Below, piece by piece: positions 1-7,190 of a stretch of 36,422 nt of DNA. Within the stretch, counting starts at the first letter, position 1, and each line of letters starts with the position of its first letter. The position numbers were made by a program, and so were the translations under genes. Below the pieces are notes generated by a model. The model had not been told where the DNA came from. It made no database searches and was given only the letters and a program-made list of their open reading frames with translations. The stretch is taken from positions 1-36,422 of IMG/VR virus record IMGVR_UViG_3300008108_000296. The stretch is one strand, 5' to 3'. The stretch comes from a virus.

Positions 1-2313
1 ATTTGCAGTAGCGAATGCAGCATTAGCTTGTGCGTATGCTAAGTTTGCAGTATTTGCTGCATAAGGGTCTAGAGCACCACCGCCTGTTATCGTGGTCACT
101 TCTACATTTGCACCATTTTCAAATGTACTATCGAATGTTACTACATTACCAGAAACAGTATATGTGTCTCTAAGCTGTGTGATACCATCTACAACAGCAA
201 TTATATAATTTTCACTTGTTGGTGATGTACTTAAAGTGAATGTTGTTGTTCCACCATTTGCAGTAAATCTATCAGAATAAATTGATACTGGTGTTCCTGA
301 TCCGCCACCAGTATTAGCTGCCGCAAAAGCTGCATTTGCCTGAGCAAAGGCTGCATTAGCATAAAGACTTACGGAGTTAGCAGTACCAAATGCTCCGTTA
401 GCATATGTTCCTGCACTGGTTGCCTTAGCATCAGCTGTATTAGCATATCCTATTGCATCGTTGGCATAACCAGATGCAGAATTAGCCGCACCAAATGCTC
501 CGTTTGCATATAAACTTGCCGAGTTTGCGGCATCAAAGGCCGAGTTTGCCTGATTAAATGCAAAGCTGGCACTAGAACCAGAATTCGCAGCAGCAAAGGC
601 CGCATTGGCATATAGGCTGGCTGAATTGGCTGCACCAAAAGCAGAATTTGACTGCAAGAAGGCACTGTTAGCATAATTAGATGCCGAGTTAGAAGAACCG
701 AATGCACCGTTAGCAAATGTTCCAGCAGAGTTGGCCGAATCAAATACACTATTCACATAAGGCAATACATCAATGCCTTTGATTGTAATCGTTGTTGATT
801 TTAGGTTTGCTTTTAATGTTGCAATCTTAAATGATGCATCATTAATATTGATGTTGTTATCACCACCAATTTCTGGTGTATATTCTTCAAAGAGCTGCCA
901 TTCTTTTGTGCCAGAATCTCTTATTAGTCCGGTGTGTGCATTGACACCATTGTTATAGTGGGATGCAAAACCAATATCTAAAATATCACCGGTGTAATTT
1001 CCGGTACCCATGATAAACAAAGTATCGTTTGCAACAATCTGTGTTGAACTGGTACTAAATGTATTGCCTAATATACTCAAGTTACCAGTAATAGAAACAT
1101 CACCAGAAATGGTACCACCAGATGTATTAAATTTTAGGTTGGCTGTTGTAAAAGCACCATTGGCATAATTAGAAGCAGAGTTGGCTGCCGCAAAAGCACT
1201 ATTGGCATAATTAGATGCTGAATTAGAAGCATCAAATGCTGCGTTTGCCTGGTTAAATGCAAAACCAGAACTTGAACCGGAGTTGGCTGCAGCAAATGCT
1301 GCATTAGCATATAGACCTGCACTTGTGGCTTTTCCATCTGCTGTATTAGCTGTTGTGAAGGCACCGTTGGCGTATAAACTGGCTGAATTGGATGAACCAA
1401 AAGATGCATTGGCCTGTGCAAAGGCACCATTTGCATACAAACTTGCTGAGTTGGCCACCGCATATGCAGATATAGCAACATTACTTCCAACATTTGCGGT
1501 GTATTGAACAGTTCCGTCAGCAAATGTGATGCCGTTTGCACTTGTTCCATTTATAGTTAATGCACCACCTATGGTTACATTTCCACCTATACCCGCACTA
1601 CCAGTAACAACTATTGCACCACTGGTTGTCGTTGAAGAATTTGTTGTGTTTGTAAAGTAGGTTGTTTCTGTGAATGTTACAACACCAGTTACATTACCTC
1701 CAGTTTTAGGTAATGCATTATTGGCTGTTATGAAAGCACTATTAGCATACGATGAAGCCGAATTGGCTGCATCAAATGCGGCATTGGCTTGATTAAAAGC
1801 AAAGCTGGCACTAGAACCAGAATTCGCTGCAGCGAATGCCGCATTGGCTCTATCGAATGCTGAGTTTGAATTATCTGTAACTACTGGTACATTACTTAAC
1901 AATTCACGAACTTGTATCACCGATCCGGTACTTGGTGCAGTTGTGAAAGTTAATGTTGTACCACTTACACTATAATCAACTATTGGATTTTGTGTAATAC
2001 CATTATCAAAAACAAGAATACTATTTGATGTAGTATTAGCTGTTACTGTAAATGCGGTTGTACTACCATCACCAGTAAATGTTCTTGTCAAATAATACAA
2101 TGAAGCAGTATTACTACTTGTGATAATTGCATCATAAGCCAAGTTGGCTTGACTGAAAGCACCATTGGCATATATACTTGCTGAGTTTGCTGCACCAAAA
2201 GCCCCATTGGCAAATGAAGATGCTGAGTTAGCAGTTACAAATGCACCATTGGCAATTGAACTGGCTACCCTTACATCCTTCTTACTTTGGCTGCCAATGT
2301 AGGTGAATTGCAT
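1..2313 (-). CDS. Ala/Asn-repeat tail fibre-like structural protein (C-terminus beyond window)
   Basis: The frame is open from an ATG at 2313 (N-terminus MQFTYIGSQSKKD) to the left edge, at least 771 codons, so the end of the protein is missing. Its start lies one base after the stop of the 108-aa gene upstream. The protein alternates blocks of heptads of the form [A/S]-N-x-A-[F/S]-x-x (for example ANSASLYANGAF) with beta-rich segments. Two segments of the type GDGSTT-F...-NGI-Q appear near positions 1890-2090 and 90-290. A segment near 838-1005 reads DIGFASHYNNGV...HTGLIRDSGT and is shared with the 640-aa protein at 4031-5953. Such proteins occur in T4-like phages of aquatic bacteria and are virion structural or fibre components; the exact role is not known to me. 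I infer a long fibrous trimer at the baseplate periphery. Confidence 0.8.
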   Translation of the reverse strand, partial: MQFTYIGSQSKKDVRVASSIANGAFVTANSASSFANGAFGAANSASIYANGAFSQANLAYDAIITSSNTASLYYLTRTFTGDGSTTAFTVTANTTSNSILVFDNGITQNPIVDYSVSGTTLTFTTAPSTGSVIQVRELLSNVPVVTDNSNSAFDRANAAFAAANSGSSASFAFNQANAAFDAANSASSYANSAFITANNALPKTGGNVTGVVTFTETTYFTNTTNSSTTTSGAIVVTGSAGIGGNVTIGGALTINGTSANGITFADGTVQYTANVGSNVAISAYAVANSASLYANGAFAQANASFGSSNSASLYANGAFTTANTADGKATSAGLYANAAFAAANSGSSSGFAFNQANAAFDASNSASNYANSAFAAANSASNYANGAFTTANLKFNTSGGTISGDVSITGNLSILGNTFSTSSTQIVANDTLFIMGTGNYTGDILDIGFASHYNNGVNAHTGLIRDSGTKEWQLFEEYTPEIGGDNNININDASFKIATLKANLKSTTITIKGIDVLPYVNSVFDSANSAGTFANGAFGSSNSASNYANSAFLQSNSAFGAANSASLYANAAFAAANSGSSASFAFNQANSAFDAANSASLYANGAFGAANSASGYANDAIGYANTADAKATSAGTYANGAFGTANSVSLYANAAFAQANAAFAAANTGGGSGTPVSIYSDRFTANGGTTTFTLSTSPTSENYIIAVVDGITQLRDTYTVSGNVVTFDSTFENGANVEVTTITGGGALDPYAANTANLAYAQANAAFATAN

Positions 2314-2314
2314 G

Positions 2315-2641
2315 TTATGTTATTTCCAATAAACTTACAATAACATCGGCTGCCGAAGCATTACTTGTCGAAACTTTAAGTACATCTGCGGCTTCCATAA
2401 CCAATTTTTGTTCACCACCAATTGTAATCAGTGAATTGCCTGGTTCAATCTCAGCCATCTTAACCATATAGTAATCTGATCCACCAGAAGTCAATATCAC
2501 ATTGGCTGTTATGGTTGTGTTTAGTATGTTTGCGATTGTCATACCAATAACTGTAGTAGATACACCAGAATTAGCAGTATAGATGGTTTCTGCCGATGTT
2601 CCGACTGCTGCTCGTAGTTGATTTTTAAAAGTATTTGCCAT
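2315..2641 (-). CDS. small virion-associated protein, function unknown
   Basis: A 108-aa protein beginning MANTFKNQLRAAVGTSAETIY. It has alternating beta-type sequence (TTVIGMTIANI, TTITANVILTSGG, DYYMVKMAEI) and the segment IEPGNSLITIGGEQKLVMEAADVLKV, which looks like a compact beta-sandwich. A ribosome-binding site (AAGGA) lies a few bases before the ATG, and a late-promoter-like box sits about 20 bp upstream. It lies between two Ala/Asn-repeat genes and one base before the next start. Proteins of this size and pattern are common in tail-fibre regions of T4-like aquatic phages. A small decorating or fibre-base protein is an inference only. Confidence 0.75.
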   Translation of the reverse strand: MANTFKNQLRAAVGTSAETIYTANSGVSTTVIGMTIANILNTTITANVILTSGGSDYYMVKMAEIEPGNSLITIGGEQKLVMEAADVLKVSTSNASAADVIVSLLEIT

Positions 2642-2659
2642 TTAAATTTCCTTATCCTT

Positions 2660-2667
2660 TATTTATT
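2660..2667 (-). promoter_or_regulatory. T4 late-promoter-like box (AATAAATA)
   Basis: On the minus strand this reads AATAAATA, one mismatch from the T4 late -10 element TATAAATA. It stands about 19 bp upstream of the ATG at 2641, leaving room for the AAGGA ribosome-binding site. In an AT-rich genome a single box can occur by chance. Confidence 0.4.
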
Positions 2668-2670
2668 TCA

Positions 2671-3291
2671 TCAACTAAAGGCGATTGTAAATGCAACAAT
2701 GTCGGCGTTTACATCTAGTGCGGTCGTTCCTGTATTTGCCTTGGCATAGGCAGCATTCGCATGAGCAAAGGCCGCATTAGCAGATGCAGATGTAATGTTT
2801 TGTGATGCATATGCCGAATTGGCCGTTAGGAAAGCACTATTAGCAAAAGAACCGGAAGAATTGGCTGCATCATATGCGTTGTTGGCCTGTGTTCTGACCC
2901 AAGCATCACCACCAGTATTTGCTGTATTATATGCCGCATTGGCATGACTAAATGCCGCATTGGCTCTATCAAACGCAGGACCAGGATCACTTCCACCAGA
3001 CACTGATGCATTAATTGTGATTGTTTTTGTGGTTGTATTGGTACCGATGGTGATATTATCACCAGCAACAAAAGAGAGTGTGTCGGAACCACTAGTGGCC
3101 AATATTAAAGAACTATTGGCATTAATTGTGTCGAAAGAGAATTGGTTGGTGATATAGGATGTACCACCAAGACTGTTTTTGTAATACAGTTTACCATCGG
3201 CATAGTTAAGCGCCAACTCACCATTAGCTAGGCCTGTTGGTGTGTTTCCTGTGACGCCTGATTTTTTTAACCGTATTGCTGTATTTGACAT
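2671..3291 (-). CDS. tail protein with fibre N-terminal attachment module and Ala/Asn repeats
   Basis: A 206-aa protein. Residues 1-45 carry a pattern seen in many phage tail fibre and tropism-determinant N-termini: IRLKKSGVTGNTP, then LANGELALNYADGKLYYKN. The same pattern opens the 640-aa and 78-aa proteins downstream. The middle is beta-rich (SLILATSGSDTLSFVAGDNI, TTTKTITI), and the C-terminal half is Ala/Asn heptads (AFDRANAAFSHANAAYNTAN). It follows the 229-aa coiled-coil gene with a 4-bp gap, indicating co-transcription. I infer a short fibre or adaptor whose N-terminus docks on the tail and whose C-terminal stalk trimerises. Confidence 0.75.
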   Translation of the reverse strand: MSNTAIRLKKSGVTGNTPTGLANGELALNYADGKLYYKNSLGGTSYITNQFSFDTINANSSLILATSGSDTLSFVAGDNITIGTNTTTKTITINASVSGGSDPGPAFDRANAAFSHANAAYNTANTGGDAWVRTQANNAYDAANSSGSFANSAFLTANSAYASQNITSASANAAFAHANAAYAKANTGTTALDVNADIVAFTIAFS

Positions 3292-3295
3292 TTAC

Positions 3296-3985
3296 TTAGA
3301 ACGTTCCGCCATCCTTGATTGGGCCATCAGTACCAATTAAACCTGTTAGGGTTGTTGGTACCACTTCTTTATTTAGCTCATCAATTTTTTTTCTTTTGGA
3401 AGGAGGTAGTTGTAAGTAATCAATTTTAGCAAGTAATTCGTCTATCTTGTTGTTGTATTCACTTTTTTCAGTTTCATGTTTCTGAATCAAACTATTAACA
3501 TTATTTTCATATTGTACATTTAAAGCATTCATTTTAACTTCAAATTCTGAACGAACCTGATTAGTTTCTTCTCTTGCTCTAACTAATTCACCTTTAAATG
3601 TTTCCACATGAGTGGCTTGATTCTTAACACTATCATAGTCACGAAATTTAGTAATCAATTCATCAATTTCGGTTCGATGTTTACTGTTTAAGTTGTTAAC
3701 ATCTGCACTTAATTTTGTTACAAGTTTTTCACTTTCAGATAATTTATTTTCCAATTCTTGAACAGCCTTACTTTGATTTGATTCACTGTTTTCTTTCAAA
3801 TCTTGAATTGTTTTTTGCAACTCAAGATTTGATTTTACTAACGCATCAATCTTTTCAGACTGTTCTTTCACAACTTCATCAGTTATTTTCGCATTCGCTT
3901 GCATTGAGATATTTCGAATAACACAATCTGTCATTGTGCTTGTCAAAGTCTCAACATAATAATTTAAATACTTCTCATTTGCCAT
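3296..3985 (-). CDS. coiled-coil protein with DGGTF C-terminus
   Basis: A 229-aa protein dominated by heptad-patterned charged helix from about residue 35 to 205 (KIDALVKSNLELQKTIQDLK, ELENKLSESEKLVTKLSADV), predicting a long parallel coiled coil. A basic patch PPSKRKKIDELNKEV near 192-206 is followed by a short tail ending GPIKDGGTF. The same DGG-x-F ending is found on the 640-aa and 78-aa proteins that precede it. An AGGAG ribosome-binding site lies 7 bases before the ATG. The position inside the fibre cluster suggests a rod-like structural or assembly protein; the family is not recognised. Confidence 0.75.
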   Translation of the reverse strand: MANEKYLNYYVETLTSTMTDCVIRNISMQANAKITDEVVKEQSEKIDALVKSNLELQKTIQDLKENSESNQSKAVQELENKLSESEKLVTKLSADVNNLNSKHRTEIDELITKFRDYDSVKNQATHVETFKGELVRAREETNQVRSEFEVKMNALNVQYENNVNSLIQKHETEKSEYNNKIDELLAKIDYLQLPPSKRKKIDELNKEVVPTTLTGLIGTDGPIKDGGTF

Positions 3986-4030
3986 TTCAAACTCCTATCA
4001 TAAAAAAATCTATTACATTATATAGTCAGC

Positions 4031-5953
4031 TTAGAATTGTCCTCCGTCTATTGCTGATGACCACACTGGTACACCTGCATCTGTGACTGTAAGAATTTGA
4101 TTAGACCATGTTTGGTCTGCTGAACCGGATGCAGCTGTAACAGCCAACGCATTTGTTCCATCACCGTATACGATACCTTTTGCGGTGAATGTTGCGGCAC
4201 CTGTACCACCTTGAGCAACAGTCAAACCAGAAATGTCTGCCGCAGTTGCTGCTGTTACACGACCGTAAGCATCAACAGTCAATGAGGTGATTGTTTTTGC
4301 AGCACCCAATGTGCCTGTCAATGAATAACCAGCATTAGCGATTGATTGAATTGCACCAGAACCATTACCAATCAACATTAGGCCACTAGTGAATGTTGAT
4401 ACACCAGTACCACCTTGTGTAACTGTTAGACCAGAAATATCTGCGGCTGTTGCAGCTGATACACGACCATATTCATCTACAGTCAACGATGTGATTGTTT
4501 TAGATGCACTTAATGAACCAGTTAATGTGTAAGTAACATTTGCAAGTTCTGACAAAGCGCCTGTACCATTACCAATAACAACTTTACCTGAAGTAAAAGT
4601 AGATTTACCTGTACCACCTTGGTCAACATTTAGACCAGCAATTGCTTGGAATGTTGCAGCAGTTGTTCTGCCATATGAGTCAACAGTTACAGAAGTAATG
4701 GTGTTATTTTGTGCACCAGCACCTGTTGCAGTGAATGTACTGTTAGCAAGTACTTTTAGTGAATCGGTACCATCACCAATAACAATACCACCAGCAGTGA
4801 ATGAACTTGCACCAGTACCACCGTTAGGTACTGTTAAGTCATCAGTTAGTGTTAATGATTTAAGTGTTGTTGCACCAGCAACATTCAAGGTACCAACTTG
4901 TAATACTGCTGCATTTGCCCATTGTGAAATCAAATTAGATTTCAAGTTTGCTTGGCGGAAGCTTCCATCTGCAACGTTGATAACGTTACCTGTTGGTTCT
5001 ATGTTGTAGTTGTCAAACAAATAGAAGAAACCATCACCTGCGTGGCGGAACAAACCGGCATGTCGGTCTGCACCATCATTGTAATGGCCGTAGAAACCAA
5101 TATCGACTGCATCTGATGCATTGTTTTTACCAAGTGCAATCAAGGAGTCTTCGACAGTAAGTGTTTCAACGTTGTATGTTGTTGATGTACCTAAGATGGA
5201 CAAGTTACCACTGATGATAATGTTACCATCAATTGTTTGTGTTAAACTAGCAGTATTTGCACGAACGACCGTGTTATCAACGTCAATAGTAACTGTATTA
5301 TCTGTTACAGTTGATGTAAGGCCTGCACCGCCAGAAATTGTAAATGTGTCGGTTGCTAGATTAACAACATCAGCTGTACCAGAATCAGCTGCAACAGTCA
5401 ATGCAGTTGAGATTGTTGACGAATTTGCAATCGTCATAACACGGCCGTTTGCAGCTACCTGGATGATAGGTATAACTGTTGAACCACCGTAGAAACCAGG
5501 AGTAAGACCAGAAATTGAATTTAGTGCAGCACTTAATGTTGCGTTTGCAGTACCATTAAACAACTGTGCAGATGCGGTAATGTCACCACCAGTAACATCA
5601 ATATATCTGTCTGTTTGGAATTGAGTTGCAGAGTTTGCGTTACCTGAGAAAAAGGTAGTACTTAATGTACCGCCATCAGAGAAACTAAGACTTCTAACGT
5701 TTGCATGACCAACAGCAATATTACCTGTTACACTTCGTTGAACAAGTGTGCCTCCAGTATTTGAACTGGTTGCAGCATCAATTGTTGATGTGTAGTATTG
5801 TCCACCAATATTAACAACACCTGTACCAGCAGGTGAGCCAATAAACATGGTATTGGATTGATATGAATAAGCTAATTCACCCGCTTGTAGACTGGCTGGT
5901 ACGCCTGTGGTAAGGGAACGTCTAATTCTTAGTGTTGTATTTGCGCCTGCCAT
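4031..5953 (-). CDS. large tail fibre-like structural protein with 68-residue repeats
   Basis: A 640-aa protein. Residues 1-45 are the attachment-type module (LRIRRSLTTGVPASLQAGEL, AYSYQSNTMFIGS). A beta-rich middle includes INGLTP/GSTVIPIIQVAANGRVM-like segments and, at about 284-315, the DIGFYGHYNDGADRHAGLFR segment shared with the protein at 1-2313. From residue 378 there are three full copies and one partial copy of a 68-residue repeat, each starting GGTG (378, 446, 514, 582) and containing TSLTVDxYGRVTAAT. It ends WSSAIDGGQF, matching the DGG-x-F tails of two neighbours. Start chosen at ATG 5953, preceded by AAGGA. Likely a trimeric fibre or whisker-like protein; the receptor and the place on the virion are unknown. 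Confidence 0.8.
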   Translation of the reverse strand: MAGANTTLRIRRSLTTGVPASLQAGELAYSYQSNTMFIGSPAGTGVVNIGGQYYTSTIDAATSSNTGGTLVQRSVTGNIAVGHANVRSLSFSDGGTLSTTFFSGNANSATQFQTDRYIDVTGGDITASAQLFNGTANATLSAALNSISGLTPGFYGGSTVIPIIQVAANGRVMTIANSSTISTALTVAADSGTADVVNLATDTFTISGGAGLTSTVTDNTVTIDVDNTVVRANTASLTQTIDGNIIISGNLSILGTSTTYNVETLTVEDSLIALGKNNASDAVDIGFYGHYNDGADRHAGLFRHAGDGFFYLFDNYNIEPTGNVINVADGSFRQANLKSNLISQWANAAVLQVGTLNVAGATTLKSLTLTDDLTVPNGGTGASSFTAGGIVIGDGTDSLKVLANSTFTATGAGAQNNTITSVTVDSYGRTTAATFQAIAGLNVDQGGTGKSTFTSGKVVIGNGTGALSELANVTYTLTGSLSASKTITSLTVDEYGRVSAATAADISGLTVTQGGTGVSTFTSGLMLIGNGSGAIQSIANAGYSLTGTLGAAKTITSLTVDAYGRVTAATAADISGLTVAQGGTGAATFTAKGIVYGDGTNALAVTAASGSADQTWSNQILTVTDAGVPVWSSAIDGGQF

Positions 5954-5996
5954 GTTGTTATCCTTTTTATGTTAAATGGATTTAAATCCTATGATC

Positions 5997-6004
5997 TATT
6001 TATT
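5997..6004 (-). promoter_or_regulatory. T4 late-promoter-like box (AATAAATA)
   Basis: On the minus strand AATAAATA overlaps the stop codon of the 78-aa gene and stands about 44 bp upstream of the ATG of the 640-aa gene. It matches 7 of 8 bases of the T4 late -10 element. The call is tentative because TAA followed by TAAATA is easily produced by chance. Confidence 0.35.
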
Positions 6005-6239
6005 AAAATGTGCCACCGTCAAAGTCGCTAACCGTATTTAAAATAGTATTACTAATATATTCTGATCCACCAATGCTAATGATATTGTTGGTCCACAATT
6101 GACTTTCCACATTTAATGTGGAACTACCAATAAAAAGTGTATTGGAAAGAAAAGAGTAAGCTAATTCTCCGTCTGCTAGATTGCCAGGTGCCGTGTTCGC
6201 ATATGAACGGAGAATCTGTATTGTTGTATTAGATGCCAT
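6003..6239 (-). CDS. mini fibre-module protein (78 aa)
   Basis: A complete 78-aa ORF that joins the fibre N-terminal module (IQILRSYANTAPGNLADGEL, then AYSFLSNTLFIGS) directly to a DFDGGTF C-terminus. It matches both ends of the 640-aa protein immediately downstream, without the roughly 560 residues between. The segment IISIGGSEYISN parallels VVNIGGQYYTST at residues 46-57 of the large protein. Its ATG directly follows the TAA of the preceding frame (TAAATG). It may be a deletion-derived paralogue or an independent adaptor; nothing suggests it is broken. Confidence 0.7.
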   Translation of the reverse strand: MASNTTIQILRSYANTAPGNLADGELAYSFLSNTLFIGSSTLNVESQLWTNNIISIGGSEYISNTILNTVSDFDGGTF

Positions 6240-6562
6240 TTAGAAGAACCCTGAATCAGCACCTTGGAAAGCCAAATAAGTTACTGAATTTGCTACTGCG
6301 GCCTGAATTGCTGCATCTGAAATTACACCACCAACTGTTTGAACAGGCGCAAAACCACCAACCGGTGATACCACAATCGCAATCGGATTAGGATTAATGT
6401 CTGTTGGCGCAGCTGCAAATGAAATTGCACCAGTTGTCGATTCAGCTTTGATCTGTGTTCCGTCCAAGTCAATTGTATTACCACTTAGATATAGACTTCG
6501 GAATTTATTTGTTCTACTGCCAAGGTCAAACGCTCTGGAAGATGTTGGTAATAGATTTCCGT
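6240..6562 (-). CDS. 3' part of a frame-disrupted structural gene
   Basis: This frame is open from about 6572 to the stop at 6240. It encodes NLLPTSSRAFDLGSRTNKF, then RSLYLSGNTIDLDGTQIK, and ends AFQGADSGFF. The LG-x-x-x-x-x-F-R-x-LYLSGNTI pattern is a recurring element in structural proteins of aquatic T4-like phages and needs an N-terminal part. That part is found in the +1-offset frame at 6485-6715, so the two fragments together would make one protein of about 158 aa. An ORF starting at TTG 6467 would cut through the LYLSGNTIDLDG motif and is not a credible separate gene. The switch lies near 6556-6562 (ACGGAAATC); one extra base there, for instance in the AAA run, would restore a single frame. 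Sequencing error and real mutation cannot be told apart here. Confidence 0.6.
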
Positions 6563-6715
6563 GTACATTACATCACCAGTGTTTGCGCCTTCCAAAGAAA
6601 GGTCAGTCAAACTCCTAAGTGTCTTTGTACCATAGGAAAGTGTTTGTACCTTAGTTTTTTGGCCTTCAACTCTAACTTTTACGGTTGCAGGTTGTCTGAC
6701 GGTTACCGTTGGCAT
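6485..6715 (-). CDS. 5' part of a frame-disrupted structural gene
   Basis: The ORF starts at ATG 6715 with a good AAAGGA ribosome-binding site. Its first 51 or so codons look genuine: MPTVTVRQPATVKVRVEGQK, then LSYGTKTLRSLTDLSLEGAN, TGDVMYT. The last 25 codons (EIYYQHLPERLTLAVEQINS) are the out-of-frame reading of sequence that encodes the LYLSGNTI-type module in the other frame. I read it as the N-terminal half of a roughly 158-aa virion protein whose second half is at 6240-6562. SLTDLSLEGANTGDVMYT resembles the linker repeat (L-DV----ANG-VL-Y) of aquatic phage tail proteins. If the break is real, the product is truncated to 76 aa. Confidence 0.6.
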   Translation of the reverse strand: MPTVTVRQPATVKVRVEGQKTKVQTLSYGTKTLRSLTDLSLEGANTGDVMYTEIYYQHLPERLTLAVEQINSEVYI

Positions 6716-6724
6716 ATTATTCCT

Positions 6725-7066
6725 TTAAAATACTGTAACTTGGGGTAAGACGTTCACAACTCCCTCTAAAACCCGTATGACTGTGTTTGAAGAATCTTTG
6801 ATAATCACATCATACACATAACGGCCAGCAGAAATATTTGCCGTGTTTGCATAAGGTAAAGACAATATTATAATGCCTTCTGTTGGATCATTAACTGTTA
6901 TTACAAAATTAGCGGTTGTGCTACTAGAATAATATGATTTTTTCATGGCAGCTTTTACTTGGCTACCAGTTAGAGTAAAAGGTGAACCATCAGCTTGATC
7001 CAATGTGATGGATGTACTAAAGTTTGAACCTTGTTCTAGAAATAATTCTTGGTAACCAGCTGGCAT
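6725..7066 (-). CDS. small beta-sandwich tail protein
   Basis: A 113-aa protein beginning MPAGYQELFLEQGSNFSTSI. Its layout (QELFLEQGSNF--SITL, TLTGSQVKAAMKKSYYSSS, NDPTEGIIILSLPYANTANI, GRYVYDVIIKDSSNTVIRVL EG) is that of the small immunoglobulin-like or BppU-N-like beta-sandwich proteins found beside tail fibres in many T4-like aquatic phages. It is preceded by an AAGGGG ribosome-binding site, a perfect T4 late-promoter box and one copy of the 76-bp intergenic element, so it probably opens a transcription unit. A fibre adaptor or baseplate-decorating role is inferred from fold pattern and position. Confidence 0.75.
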   Translation of the reverse strand: MPAGYQELFLEQGSNFSTSITLDQADGSPFTLTGSQVKAAMKKSYYSSSTTANFVITVNDPTEGIIILSLPYANTANISAGRYVYDVIIKDSSNTVIRVLEGVVNVLPQVTVF

Positions 7067-7086
7067 TGTTTAACCCCTTTTGGAGG

Positions 7087-7094
7087 TATTTATA
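7087..7094 (-). promoter_or_regulatory. T4 late promoter (TATAAATA)
   Basis: A perfect TATAAATA on the minus strand, identical to the T4 late -10 element recognised by gp55-type sigma factors. It stands 21 bp upstream of the ATG at 7066 with an AAGGGG ribosome-binding site in between, and directly downstream of the 76-bp repeated element. This is the best-supported promoter on the minus strand. Confidence 0.65.
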
Positions 7095-7110
7095 CTCAAA
7101 GGAAATGGTA

Positions 7111-7186
7111 AAAAGTAAATTCGCTTTTTGGACTTTTGAATCTGTCGGAGAAAATTCTCGGGCCGGAACGCAAAAATTCGAAATTT
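7111..7186 (-). repeat. 76-bp intergenic element, copy A
   Basis: This 76-bp segment aligns without gaps to 28847-28922 with 64 of 76 positions identical. Highly conserved blocks include TCTGTCGGAGAAAATTCT, GGGCCGGAA and TTCGAAATTT (plus-strand sense). Here it begins 4 bp after the stop of the S74 fibre gene and ends 16 bp before the TATAAATA box. A short GAGAA/TTCTC inverted repeat is present, but there is no GC-rich stem plus U-tract of an intrinsic terminator. Function unknown; a transcript-boundary or RNA-processing element is an inference. Confidence 0.75.
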
Positions 7187-7190
7187 GTTG

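Noticed and set aside
1134-1550. Minus-strand 138-codon frame rich in Met, Leu, Gln and Pro
   Set aside because: It is an alternative frame of the repeat protein at 1-2313, which has the coherent heptads; the composition of this frame is implausible.
2671-3291. Diversity-generating retroelement target, because of the tropism-determinant-like N-terminal module
   Set aside because: No reverse transcriptase, template repeat or C-type lectin variable region is visible in the window.
6240-6467. Independent 75-codon gene starting at TTG 6467
   Set aside because: The start falls within the LYLSGNTIDLDGTQIK motif, has no ribosome-binding site, and the frame is open and meaningful for 30 codons upstream.
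7111-7186. Intrinsic terminator at the 76-bp element
   Set aside because: The only stem (GAGAA/TTCTC) is short and AT-rich, is weakened in the second copy, and is not followed by a U-tract.
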